Assembly (NCBI RefSeq): GCF_000226955.1
Contig: NZ_AGFU01000036.1
Span: 1 to 64,000 of the forward strand
Direction of reading: 5' to 3'
DNA: 64,000 nucleotides
DNA from: Sphingomonas elodea ATCC 31461
Lineage (GTDB): Bacteria > Pseudomonadota > Alphaproteobacteria > Sphingomonadales > Sphingomonadaceae
Under the pieces are notes generated by a model. That model had not been told where the DNA came from. It saw only the letters and a program-made list of their open reading frames with translations, and ran no database searches. The position numbers and the translations under genes are program-made. How positions within the stretch are numbered: position 1 is the stretch's first letter; every line of letters starts with the position of its first letter. Shown piece by piece: positions 38,276 to 46,878 of this stretch.

Positions 38276-38286
38276 CCCCCCCCCCC
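38276..38286 (+). repeat. Run of 11 cytosines upstream of the OPT transporter
   Basis: An uninterrupted C11 tract lies 17 bases before the ATG at 38304 in the otherwise mixed 153-base gap after the HerA-like gene. A small hairpin (CCACTGC/GCAGTGG, 38238-38256) lies upstream. Such runs are prone to slippage and could alter the leader. Nothing else was recognised in this gap. Confidence 0.7.
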
Positions 38287-38303
38287 TTCGGAGCCTCTAG
38301 CGC

Positions 38304-40250
38304 ATGGCCATTGCCCCTGCCCGCGCCCCGCTTGAACTCACGCTTCGCGGCGTGCTGCTCGGCGGTGCGATCACACTGCTGTTCACCGCCGCCAACGTCT
38401 ATCTCGGCCTCAAGATCGGCCTCACCTTCGCCACCTCGATCCCCGCCGCGGTGATCTCGATGGCGATCCTGCGCTTCTTCCCCGGCTCGACCATCCTCGA
38501 GAACAACATCGTCCAGACCGTCGCCAGCGCGGCGGGCACGCTGGCGGCGATCATCTTCGTGCTGCCGGGCCTCGTGATGATCGGCTGGTGGAACGGCTTT
38601 CCCTATATCGAAACCGCCGCGATCACGATGTTCGGCGGCATCCTCGGCGTGATGTTCTCGGTGCCGCTGCGCCGGGCGCTCGTCGTCGATTCGCCCGATC
38701 TGCCCTATCCCGAGGGCCGCGCCGCCGCGGAGGTGCTGCAGGTCGGCGCCGGCAGCCGCGAGGGCGCCGAGGAAAGCGCACGCGGGCTCAAGGTGATCGT
38801 GGTCAACGCGGTCGCCTCGGCCGGCTTCGCGCTGGTCACCCGGATGAAGCTGGCGGCCGAGGAAGGCGCGGTCTTCTTCAAGGCGGGCGCGGGCTCGACC
38901 GGCATCATCGGCGGGCTGCAGTTCGCGCTGATCGGCGCGGGGCACCTGATCGGCCTCACCGTCGGCATCGCCATCCTCGTCGGCGTGGCGATCGGCTGGT
39001 GGATCGCGCTGCCGATCCTCAGCGCGGGGCTTCCCGGCACGGCGGAGGCGGTGGCGAGCACCGTGTTCCGCAGCGACGTGCGCTTCCTCGGCGCCGGCAC
39101 CATCGGCGTCGCGGCGATCTGGACGCTGCTCAAGATCATCGGCCCCGTCATCGGCGGCATCCGCTCCTCGCTCGCCGCCTCGGCCGCCGCACGCAGCGGC
39201 GCGGAGGTGCCGATCGGCGAGCGGGACCTGCCGATCACCATCGTCGCGGTGGTAACGCTGGGCATGCTGCTGCCGATCGGCTGGCTGTTGTGGAGCGTGC
39301 TGGCGGCCGGCCCGCTCTCCGCCTCGGCCGGGCTGCTGGTCGCGGGTTCGCTCGCCTTCGTGCTCGTCGTCGGGCTCGTGATCGCCTCGGTGTGCGGCTA
39401 TATGGCCGGCCTGATCGGCGCGTCGAACAGCCCGGTATCTGGCATCGGCATCCTCTCGGTCGTCGCGGCCTCGCTGATGCTGGTCGGCCTGTTCGGGCGC
39501 GATCTCGATCCCGGCACCACCCAGGCGCTGATCGCCTACGCCCTCATCGTCACCGGCATCGTGTTCGGCGTGGCGACCATCTCCAACGACAATCTCCAGG
39601 ACCTCAAGACCGGCCAGCTGGTCGGCGCGACGCCGTGGAAGCAGCAGGTCGCGCTGATCTTCGGCGTGATCTTCGGCAGCCTCGTCATCCCGCCGGTGCT
39701 GAGCGTGCTCAACGCCTCGTTCGGCTTCGCCGGGGTGCCGGGCGCCAGCGCCGATGCGCTGCCCGCGCCGCAGGCGGCGCTGATCTCCTCGCTCGCCAAG
39801 GGCGTGCTGGGCGGCGATCTGCGCTGGGACCTGATCGGCGTGGGTGCGCTGATCGGCGCGGGCGTGATCCTGGTCGACGAGGTGCTGGCCCGCACCAGCA
39901 AGCTGCGGCTGCCGCCGCTGGCGGTCGGCCTCGGCATCTACCTGCCGATGGGCGTGACGCTGACCGTGGTGGTCGGCGCGGTGATCGGCTGGTTCTACGA
40001 CCGCGCTGCCGAGCGCGCACGGGACCCCGAATTCGTCAAGCGCATGGGCGTGCTGATGGCCACCGGCATGATCGTCGGCGACAGCCTGTTCGGAGTGCTC
40101 TATGCGGGCATCGTCTACGAAACCGGCAGCGAAGCCCCGCTCGCGCTGGTCGGTCCGGGCTTTGCGGGCGTGGCGCTCGCGGGGGGCACGGCGCTGTTCC
40201 TGGCGATTACCGCGGGACTGTATCTCTACACGAAGCGGCAGGCGCGGTAA
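38304..40250 (+). CDS. OPT-family oligopeptide transporter
   Basis: 648-residue inner-membrane protein with about 14-16 hydrophobic helices. It begins with ELTLRGVLLGGAITLLFTAA and NVYLGLKIGLTFATSIPAAV, then PYPEGRAAAEVL and later GASNSPVSGIGILSV and NDNLQDLKTGQLVGATPW, all typical of bacterial OPT proteins that import peptides or metal-chelate compounds. No clear ribosome binding site precedes the ATG, although a poly-C run does. The stop is followed by a hairpin shared with the convergent gene. Confidence 0.93.
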   Translation: MAIAPARAPLELTLRGVLLGGAITLLFTAANVYLGLKIGLTFATSIPAAVISMAILRFFPGSTILENNIVQTVASAAGTLAAIIFVLPGLVMIGWWNGFPYIETAAITMFGGILGVMFSVPLRRALVVDSPDLPYPEGRAAAEVLQVGAGSREGAEESARGLKVIVVNAVASAGFALVTRMKLAAEEGAVFFKAGAGSTGIIGGLQFALIGAGHLIGLTVGIAILVGVAIGWWIALPILSAGLPGTAEAVASTVFRSDVRFLGAGTIGVAAIWTLLKIIGPVIGGIRSSLAASAAARSGAEVPIGERDLPITIVAVVTLGMLLPIGWLLWSVLAAGPLSASAGLLVAGSLAFVLVVGLVIASVCGYMAGLIGASNSPVSGIGILSVVAASLMLVGLFGRDLDPGTTQALIAYALIVTGIVFGVATISNDNLQDLKTGQLVGATPWKQQVALIFGVIFGSLVIPPVLSVLNASFGFAGVPGASADALPAPQAALISSLAKGVLGGDLRWDLIGVGALIGAGVILVDEVLARTSKLRLPPLAVGLGIYLPMGVTLTVVVGAVIGWFYDRAAERARDPEFVKRMGVLMATGMIVGDSLFGVLYAGIVYETGSEAPLALVGPGFAGVALAGGTALFLAITAGLYLYTKRQAR

Positions 40251-40271
40251 GCGGAACCTCCCGGCCCTTGC

Positions 40272-40299
40272 ACCCCCCTCCCGCTCGCGGGAGGGGGGT
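40272..40299. terminator. Hairpin between convergent OPT and mannitol dehydrogenase-family genes
   Basis: A 12-base perfect stem, ACCCCCCTCCCG (40272-40283), pairs with its complement (40288-40299) around CTCG. It probably ends both transcripts. The CCCCTCCCGC/GCGGGAGGGG core recurs at 59390-59411. Confidence 0.8.
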
Positions 40300-40312
40300 T
40301 CAAAGGAAGGAC

Positions 40313-41746
40313 TCAGCCCGCGAGCAGCTCGCCCAGCTTGCCGGCCTGGATCGCCGCATAGGCATCCGCCACTGCCGCGCGATATTGCGCGTCCCCGGCC
40401 ACCCGCGCCGGGAACACCTGCCGCAGCGCGAGGACTGCCTCGACCGGCGCGGCATCGGTTGCGGCCGCTGCGAGCGTATCGGCCAAGGGATCGGTGATCT
40501 TGTCGCCCACCTTGGCCTTCGCCGCTAAGAACGCGATCCACGCCGCCACCGGCACCGCCAGCCGCGCGACCGGCCTCCCGGCATCGAGCGCCGCCGCCGT
40601 CGTATCCAGCAGGCGGTAGGGCAGCTTCTGCGAGCCGTCCAAGGCGATCTGGGAGAGCAGGTGGCGGATCGCCGGGTTGCGGAACCGGTCGAGCACCGCA
40701 TCGACATAGCCGGGCACGTCCAGCCCATCGACCGGCCCCAGCGACGCCGCGATGTCCTGATGCGCCAGCCGCGTCACGAAGCCGCCGAGCGCGGCATCGG
40801 ACATCGCCTCGAACACCGTCTCATGCCCCAGCACCAGGCCGATATAGGCGAGGCTCGAATGGCTGCCGTTGAGCACCCGCAGCTTGGCCTGCTCATAGCC
40901 GCGCACGTCGCTGGTCAGCGTCACGCCCGCCGATGCGAGGTCCGGGCCGTCTTCCATGTCGAAGCGCTGCAGCACCCATTGGGTGAAGGATTCGCGCTGC
41001 ACCGCGCCCTTGTCCTCGGCGCCCAGGTCGCCCGCCACCTTTGCAAGGAAGGCCGGGTCGCTCGCCGGCGTGATCGAATCGACCATCGAATCAGGGAAGG
41101 CCACTTCCGCCGCGATCCAGTCGGCGAGATCCGCATCCCATATGCGCGCCAGCGCGACGCAGGCGGCGCGGAGCTTGCCGCCATTGCCGGTCATGTTGTC
41201 GCAACACAGCATCGCGAACGGCGCCACGCCCGCGGCGCGGCGATCGGCGAGACCGGTCACGATCCAGCCGATCACGCTCGCGGGCTCCTCGGGCCGTGCA
41301 AGGTCGTGGACGATATCGGGATGGCCCATGTCCAGCGTGCCGTCGCCGCCCAGGCAATAGCCCTTCTCGGTCACCGTGCTGGTGGCGATCCGCACCTCGG
41401 GGCTGGCCAGCAGCACGCGCAGGCGGGCGCCCTCGCCGGGGCCGATCGCGTCCGAATGCGCGGCGATGATCCGGGTGGAAGGTTCGCGATCAATCACCGC
41501 CAGCGTGTACAGCCCGTCCTGCGCCTTCAGCGCGTCGGTGGTGGTGCCGCTGCGCAACGACACCGCGGCGATGCCCCAGCGCGGATCGCTGTCGAGCACC
41601 CTGTCGATGAACGCCGCCTGGTGGGCGCGGTGGAAGGCGCCGGGGCCGAAATGGACGATTCCGGTGCGGATCGCGGCCGGGTCATGGCCGGGGCGGAGGA
41701 TGCCGGCAGGAAGCCCGGCGAGCGACGCGCGCGAAAGGATAGTCAT
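40313..41746 (-). CDS. Mannitol dehydrogenase-family polyol/hexuronate oxidoreductase
   Basis: A 477-residue long-chain polyol dehydrogenase. It has the N-terminal Rossmann motif TGIVHFGPGAFHRAHQAAF, STVTEKGYCL, MLCCDNMTGNGGKLR, MVDSITPASD and the catalytic Lys-x4-Asn-x2-His block AKLRVLNGSHSSLAYIG (~300). Members include mannitol 2-dehydrogenase, D-arabinitol dehydrogenase and fructuronate/tagaturonate reductases; the exact substrate cannot be decided. The start at 41746 matches the family; the longer upstream frame lies in the retropepsin gene. Confidence 0.9.
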   Translation of the reverse strand: MTILSRASLAGLPAGILRPGHDPAAIRTGIVHFGPGAFHRAHQAAFIDRVLDSDPRWGIAAVSLRSGTTTDALKAQDGLYTLAVIDREPSTRIIAAHSDAIGPGEGARLRVLLASPEVRIATSTVTEKGYCLGGDGTLDMGHPDIVHDLARPEEPASVIGWIVTGLADRRAAGVAPFAMLCCDNMTGNGGKLRAACVALARIWDADLADWIAAEVAFPDSMVDSITPASDPAFLAKVAGDLGAEDKGAVQRESFTQWVLQRFDMEDGPDLASAGVTLTSDVRGYEQAKLRVLNGSHSSLAYIGLVLGHETVFEAMSDAALGGFVTRLAHQDIAASLGPVDGLDVPGYVDAVLDRFRNPAIRHLLSQIALDGSQKLPYRLLDTTAAALDAGRPVARLAVPVAAWIAFLAAKAKVGDKITDPLADTLAAAATDAAPVEAVLALRQVFPARVAGDAQYRAAVADAYAAIQAGKLGELLAG

Positions 41747-41778
41747 ATGGTCAGGCCAATCAGACCTGCCGGGTAAAG

Positions 41779-42783
41779 TCAATCGCGCGCGCTGCCGCCC
41801 AGCGCCGGGGGCAGCAGCGGCCTGCCCAGATCGGGCCGGCGCTCCCGCGTGCCCCGCGGCAGGAAGAAGCGCACCTGCCGGTTGGGAAAGTCGATCTCCA
41901 CCCGGCGGAAGCTGCGCATCGCATCCATGCCGAGCATGATCGCCGGCCGCCTGGTGAGGCCGAAGCGCTTGAACGGCTCGGCCTCGGCAAAGGCGACCGG
42001 CAGCACGTCGAACGCGACGTTGCTCACCCGCATTGCCGGCACATGGCCATATTGCGCCTGGGTGGTGCCGCCATCGACGCTGGTCAGCTCGATCGTCTGC
42101 AATGCCCCGACGTTGCGGCCGACCTTGCGGCGCAGCGCCTCGTTGCCCATCGTCACCTGCGATCCGGTATCGAGCACCACCTGCACGCGCGTATTGGCAT
42201 AATAGGCGTCGGTCACGATCAGCTGGCCGAACTGATCCTTGGCGGAAACGACGATCTCGTCCGGTGCATGCTTGTGGTTGCGCTTGCGCTTCACGCTCGG
42301 CCGCACCGCCATGGTGCCGGTGTCGAAGTCGATCGTCACCTGGTGATCGCGCAGCGTGTCGATGCCGAGCAGCCCGGCTGCCCCGATATTGCGCGCCTCG
42401 AACGCCGGCGCGACGATCTGGTGCGACCTGCCGATCGACTCGATGGCGAGATCGGGGACGATCACGGTGCCGACCCGGCTGCGCCCGGTCATCGAGGTCA
42501 CGGTCACCTCGGTCCCCGCCGCCAGCCCCAGCCGGCCCGCCAGCTCGCGCGAGACGACGGTACGCTCGGCACCGGTATCGATGATGAAGTTGTACGGCCC
42601 CTGCCGCAGGATCGCGACCGGCACGGTCAGGCGGGCACTGGTCTCGCCGAGTGCCAGCTGGATCGCGTCCGGCGCGCCGGCGGCGGGCGCGGTTTCGGGA
42701 TCGGTCCGCACCGCCACCGGCCCGCCGGCAAGCAGGCCGAGGGGCAATCCCCAGAGGATCAACGCAGACGGGACTCCAACCAT
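41779..42783 (-). CDS. Tandem retropepsin-like aspartic protease, exported
   Basis: 334 residues. The N-terminus has a hydrophobic segment (ALILWGLPLGLLAGGPVAV), probably a signal or anchor. It has two retropepsin-like domains: the first with NFIIDTGAERTVVS (Asp69) and later LLGIDTLRDHQVTIDFDTG; the second with VQVVLDTGSQVTMGN (Asp205) and later IMLGMDAMRSFRRVEIDF. Each has the DTG and the downstream hydrophobic-Gly motif, so the chain could form its own pseudo-dimer. Substrate unknown. It lies between the helicase and the dehydrogenase genes on the same strand. Confidence 0.88.
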   Translation of the reverse strand: MVGVPSALILWGLPLGLLAGGPVAVRTDPETAPAAGAPDAIQLALGETSARLTVPVAILRQGPYNFIIDTGAERTVVSRELAGRLGLAAGTEVTVTSMTGRSRVGTVIVPDLAIESIGRSHQIVAPAFEARNIGAAGLLGIDTLRDHQVTIDFDTGTMAVRPSVKRKRNHKHAPDEIVVSAKDQFGQLIVTDAYYANTRVQVVLDTGSQVTMGNEALRRKVGRNVGALQTIELTSVDGGTTQAQYGHVPAMRVSNVAFDVLPVAFAEAEPFKRFGLTRRPAIMLGMDAMRSFRRVEIDFPNRQVRFFLPRGTRERRPDLGRPLLPPALGGSARD

Positions 42784-42836
42784 GACCGCAATTTACCTGC
42801 TCCCATGTTGCGCAGCAATCCCGCAAAAGAACGGGG

Positions 42837-45248
42837 TCAGTCGAGCCGCATCGCCTCGGCAGCAATCGCCTCCGCCTCTTCGAGCAGCGCATCTTCGGTG
42901 GTGCCCTGCGCCACCGATTCGCGACCGATCATGATCAGCACCGGAACTGCCATGGGACTGACCCGCGCCAGGTCGACATGGAGCATTCGCTCACCGGCCT
43001 CGTCGAGCAGCCGGGCGAGCCGTCCGACATCGGTCATCTTCGCCCGTGCATCTTCCCAGGCGGCGCGCAGCAGCAGATGGTCGGGCTCGTACTTGCGCAG
43101 CACGTCGTAGATCAGGTCGGTCGAGAAGGTGACCTGCCGCCCGGTCTTCTTCTTGCCCGGATGCTGGCGCTCGACCAGCCCGCCGATGATCGCCACCTCG
43201 CGGAACGCCCGCTTGAGCAGCGCCGAGCCCTGCACCCACTCGACGAACTCATGCTCGAGAATGTCCGGCGAGAAGAGCGGCCGCGGATCGGCGATCTTCT
43301 CCAGCCCATAGACCGCCAGCGCATAATCATTGGCGACGAAGCCCAAAGGCTTCAGCCCCAGTGCCTCCATCCGCCGCGTGACCAGCATGCCCAGCGACTG
43401 GTGCGCGTTCCAGCCTTCGAAGCTGTAGACGACCAGGTGGTGCCGGCCTTCATGCGGGAAGGTCTCGACCAGCAATTGCCCCGGCGCGGGCAGCGCCGAT
43501 CGGCGCGCCTGCGTCTCCAGCCATTCGGCGACGTCCGCCGGAAAGCGCGCCCATTGGCGCCGATCGAACAGAAAGGCGCGGACGCGATCGGCAAGGTTTG
43601 CGGTGATCGCCAGCCGCGCGCCCATATAGCTCGGCACGCGCGCCTGCCTGGACGTCGCGCGGACGATCAGATCGGTCGCCTCCACCCGCTCCACTTCCAA
43701 CGCCAGGCCGCCGAAGAAGAAGGTGTCGCCGGGCGAGAGCGCGGCGGCGAACCCCTCTTCCACCTTGCCCAGCCGCCTGCCGTTCTTGAAGCGCACCTCG
43801 AGCATCGGCGATTCGACGATGATGCCGGCGTTGAGCCGATGCTGCGCAATAAAGGCGGGCTGGGTGACGCGCCACAGGCCGTCGCGCCCCCGGGTCAGCC
43901 GCTTGAACTTGTCATAGGCGCGCAAGCTGTAGCCGCCGTCCGCGATGAAGTTGAGGACGCGATCGAACACATCCTCGGTCAGCGCCGAATAGGGCAATGC
44001 TGCACGCACTTCCTGCAGCATGTCCTCCGCCCGGAAAGGCGCGGCGCAGGCGCAGCCCATCACATGCTGGGCCAGCACGTCGAGCGCGCCGGGGCGGAAA
44101 AGATCGGGATCCAGCTCGCCCGCCGCCACCGCATCGAGTGCGGCGCGCGCCTCCAGATATTCGAAGCGGTTGCCGGGGATCAGCACCGCCTCGCTCGCCT
44201 CGTCGAGCCGGTGGTTGGCCCGCCCGATCCGCTGGAGCAGCCGCGACGAGCCCTTGGGCGCTCCCATCTGGATCACGCAATCGACATCGCCCCAGTCGAC
44301 GCCGAGATCGAGGCTCGCGGTGGCGACGAGCGCGCGCAATCGCCCCTCGGCCATCGCCTGCTCCGCCTTCTGCCGCGCCTCCAGGCTGAGGCTGCCATGA
44401 TGCACGCCGATCGGCAGCTTGCGCTCGTTCACCTTCCACAGCTGCTGGAAGACGAGTTCGGCCAGGCCACGGGTGTTGCAGAAGACGATCGTCGTCTTGT
44501 GCGTCTCGATCTCCGCCATCACCTGCGGGATGGCATAGATGCCCGAATGCCCGGCCCAGGGCACGCGGCCCTCGGGCAGCAGGATGGCGATATCGGGATC
44601 GGCGCCCTTTTCGCCCTGCACCAGCGTCACCGAATCGATGTCCCCATAGGGCGCGAGCCAGGCGCGATAGCCGTCCGGATCGGCGACGGTGGCGGAGAGC
44701 CCGACGCGGCGGAAGCCCGGCGCCAGCCGCTCCAGCCGGGCGAGCGCCAGCGCCAGCAGGTCGCCGCGCTTGCCGGTGGCGAAGGCGTGGATCTCGTCGA
44801 TCACCACCGTCCTCAGCCCGGCGAACATCGTCAGGCTGTCCTCGTAGGAGAGCAGCAGGCTGAGCGATTCGGGGGTGGTCATCAGCACCTGGGGCGGGCG
44901 GGCGCGCTGGCGAACCTTCTTCTCGTGCGGGGTGTCGCCGGTGCGCGTCTCCACCCGGATGGGCAGCCCCATCTCCTCGATCGGCGTCAGCAGGTTGCGC
45001 TGCACGTCCACCGCCAGCGCCTTCAAGGGCGAGATGTAGAGCGTGTGCAACCCCTCGCCCGGCGCCGCGATCAGGTCGGCGAGCGTCGGCAGGAAGCCGG
45101 ACAGCGTCTTGCCCGCGCCGGTGGGGGCGACGAGCAGCGCATGGCTGCCCGCCCGCGCCGCCGCGAGCATGTCGCGCTGGTGCCGGCGCGGCGCCCATCC
45201 GCGCGCGGCGAACCAGTCTGCCAAAGCTGTGGGGAGATCGATCGGCAC
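42837..45248 (-). CDS. Ligase-associated DEXH-box DNA helicase (Lhr-type)
   Basis: About 803 residues, the normal length for the family. Motif I ALLVAPTGAGKTLSGFLP (~40), motif Ia LYISPLKALAVDVQRNL, the DEIH box VVIDEIHAFATGKRGD, motif III VGLSATVADPDG, helicase domain 2 (TIVFCNTRGLAELVFQ, ATASLDLGVDWGDVDCVIQ, QRIGRANHRLDEA), then the Lhr winged-helix and C-terminal region. The GTG at 45248 follows AGGGGG. These helicases usually sit beside an ATP-dependent DNA ligase and a nuclease, but none is seen here. Confidence 0.93.
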   Translation of the reverse strand: MPIDLPTALADWFAARGWAPRRHQRDMLAAARAGSHALLVAPTGAGKTLSGFLPTLADLIAAPGEGLHTLYISPLKALAVDVQRNLLTPIEEMGLPIRVETRTGDTPHEKKVRQRARPPQVLMTTPESLSLLLSYEDSLTMFAGLRTVVIDEIHAFATGKRGDLLALALARLERLAPGFRRVGLSATVADPDGYRAWLAPYGDIDSVTLVQGEKGADPDIAILLPEGRVPWAGHSGIYAIPQVMAEIETHKTTIVFCNTRGLAELVFQQLWKVNERKLPIGVHHGSLSLEARQKAEQAMAEGRLRALVATASLDLGVDWGDVDCVIQMGAPKGSSRLLQRIGRANHRLDEASEAVLIPGNRFEYLEARAALDAVAAGELDPDLFRPGALDVLAQHVMGCACAAPFRAEDMLQEVRAALPYSALTEDVFDRVLNFIADGGYSLRAYDKFKRLTRGRDGLWRVTQPAFIAQHRLNAGIIVESPMLEVRFKNGRRLGKVEEGFAAALSPGDTFFFGGLALEVERVEATDLIVRATSRQARVPSYMGARLAITANLADRVRAFLFDRRQWARFPADVAEWLETQARRSALPAPGQLLVETFPHEGRHHLVVYSFEGWNAHQSLGMLVTRRMEALGLKPLGFVANDYALAVYGLEKIADPRPLFSPDILEHEFVEWVQGSALLKRAFREVAIIGGLVERQHPGKKKTGRQVTFSTDLIYDVLRKYEPDHLLLRAAWEDARAKMTDVGRLARLLDEAGERMLHVDLARVSPMAVPVLIMIGRESVAQGTTEDALLEEAEAIAAEAMRLD

Positions 45249-45345
45249 GCCCCCTATGTAGGGAGCGCATGCGCTGCTGGGGAGGCGCTTCCCATCCGGC
45301 CGTTTGCATGCTCCATTGCGGGCAGGGCAAAACAGGGGAAACCGG

Positions 45346-46752
45346 ATGAAGTCGCTTCTTGCCACCAGCGCGCTGCTCGCGCTCGCCATCGCCGCGCCGG
45401 CCGCCGCGCAGACGCGGCCCGATCAGGCGAAGTTCTTCGAGCTCTACAAGGAGCTGGTCGAGACCAACACGGTCGTCAATGTCGGCAGCTGCACCCAGGC
45501 GGCCGAACAGATTGCCGCGCGGATGAAGGCGGCCGGCTTCAAGGACGAGCAGCTCACCCTGTTCGCCACCCCCGAGCATCCCAGGGACGGCGGGCTGGTC
45601 GCGGTCTATCCGGGCACCTCGAAAAAGGCGAAGCCGATCCTGCTGCTCGCGCATATCGACGTGGTCGCCGCCAAGCGCGAGGACTGGACCCGCGATCCGT
45701 TCAAGCTGGTCGAGGAAAACGGCTATTATTATGCCCGCGGCGCCGTGGACGACAAGGCGATGGCGGCAACCTGGGCGGACACGCTGATCCGCTTCCAGCA
45801 GGCCGGGTACAAGCCCAGGCGCACCGTGAAGCTGGCGCTGACCTGCGGCGAGGAGACGACCTGGGCGTTCAACGGCGCCGAATGGCTCTCGAAGAACAGG
45901 CGCGACCTGATCGACGCCGAATTCGCGCTCAACGAAGGCGGCGGCGGCAAGTCGGACGGGCACGGCAAGGTGCTGGTCCAGCAGATGCAGGTCGGCGAGA
46001 AGGCGGTGCAGAATTATCGGCTGGAAACCAGCAATCCCGGCGGCCACAGTTCGATTCCGGTGCCGGAGAACGCGATCTACCAGCTGGCCGATGCGCTGGT
46101 GAAGATCCGCGCCCACGACTTCCCGCTGGAGCTTTCGGACACCACCCGCGCCTATTTCGCCAAGGCGGGCGCGGCGCGGACGGACGCGATGGGCAAGGCG
46201 ATGGTGGCGATCGCGGCCAACCCGGCCGACAAGGCGGCCGAGACGCTGCTCAACACCGATCGGATCTTCCATTCGATGCTGCGCACCACCTGCGTCGCGA
46301 CCTTGCTGGAGGGCGGCCACGCCAACAACGCGCTGCCGCAGCGCGCGGCGGCGAACGTCAACTGCCGCATCTTCCCAGGGCACAGCAGCGAGGAAGTCCA
46401 GAAGGCGCTGGTCGCCGCGATCGGCGACGCGAAGGTGACGGTCACGATGGTCCCGCCGGTGCGGCCGATCGCGAAGCCGCCCGCACTCGACCCGAAGGTC
46501 GTGGGGCCCGCGGAGAAGCTGGTCGCGAAATATTTCCCCGGCGTGCCGCTGGTGCCGACCATGTCGACCGGCGCGACCGACGCCATCTTCCTCGCCGCCG
46601 TCGGCATCCCCACCTATGGCGTGCCCGGCGGCTGGGGCGATCCGGACGGCAACGGCGTTCACGGGCTGAACGAGCGGGTGGAGATGCGCTCGCTCTACAC
46701 CGGGCGCGACTATCTGTTCGATCTGGTGAAGGCCTATGCCGAACAGGAATAG
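45346..46752 (+). CDS. M20-family metallopeptidase, exported
   Basis: A 468-residue dizinc peptidase with a signal peptide (LLATSALLALAIAAPAAAQ). Catalytic motifs: LLLAHIDVVAA (metal His/Asp), YARGAVDDKAMAATW (bridging Asp), TCGEETTWAFNG (general base and metal Glu), the dimerisation-domain NPGGHSSIP, and the late GVHGLNERVEM (metal His). It probably trims dipeptides or N-acyl amino acids in the periplasm. AGGGGAAA lies upstream of the ATG. It begins about 100 bases from the divergent helicase start. Confidence 0.92.
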   Translation: MKSLLATSALLALAIAAPAAAQTRPDQAKFFELYKELVETNTVVNVGSCTQAAEQIAARMKAAGFKDEQLTLFATPEHPRDGGLVAVYPGTSKKAKPILLLAHIDVVAAKREDWTRDPFKLVEENGYYYARGAVDDKAMAATWADTLIRFQQAGYKPRRTVKLALTCGEETTWAFNGAEWLSKNRRDLIDAEFALNEGGGGKSDGHGKVLVQQMQVGEKAVQNYRLETSNPGGHSSIPVPENAIYQLADALVKIRAHDFPLELSDTTRAYFAKAGAARTDAMGKAMVAIAANPADKAAETLLNTDRIFHSMLRTTCVATLLEGGHANNALPQRAAANVNCRIFPGHSSEEVQKALVAAIGDAKVTVTMVPPVRPIAKPPALDPKVVGPAEKLVAKYFPGVPLVPTMSTGATDAIFLAAVGIPTYGVPGGWGDPDGNGVHGLNERVEMRSLYTGRDYLFDLVKAYAEQE

Positions 46753-46838
46753 GCACCAGGGTTCGAACTGACGGCGGCGGCAGCGGCGCGCACGCCTGCC
46801 AACATTACGGATACGCCTTTGCGGCGATCTGCTGGATC

Positions 46839-46858
46839 CAGCGGGGGAAACCCCGCTG
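46839..46858 (+). promoter_or_regulatory. GAAA-loop hairpin just before the oleate hydratase ribosome binding site
   Basis: CAGCGGGG (46839-46846) and CCCCGCTG (46851-46858) form a perfect 8-base stem capped by a GAAA tetraloop. The Shine-Dalgarno GAGGAGG starts five bases later. It may stabilise the leader or modulate translation; a terminator role is unlikely because no T run follows. Confidence 0.55.
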
Positions 46859-46878
46859 CATTCGAGGAGGATCGCACC

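Noticed and set aside
36492-40541. Open frame of 1349 codons opposite the HerA-like and OPT genes
   Set aside because: Antisense shadow; rich in Asp/Arg/His/Gln with no recognisable domain.
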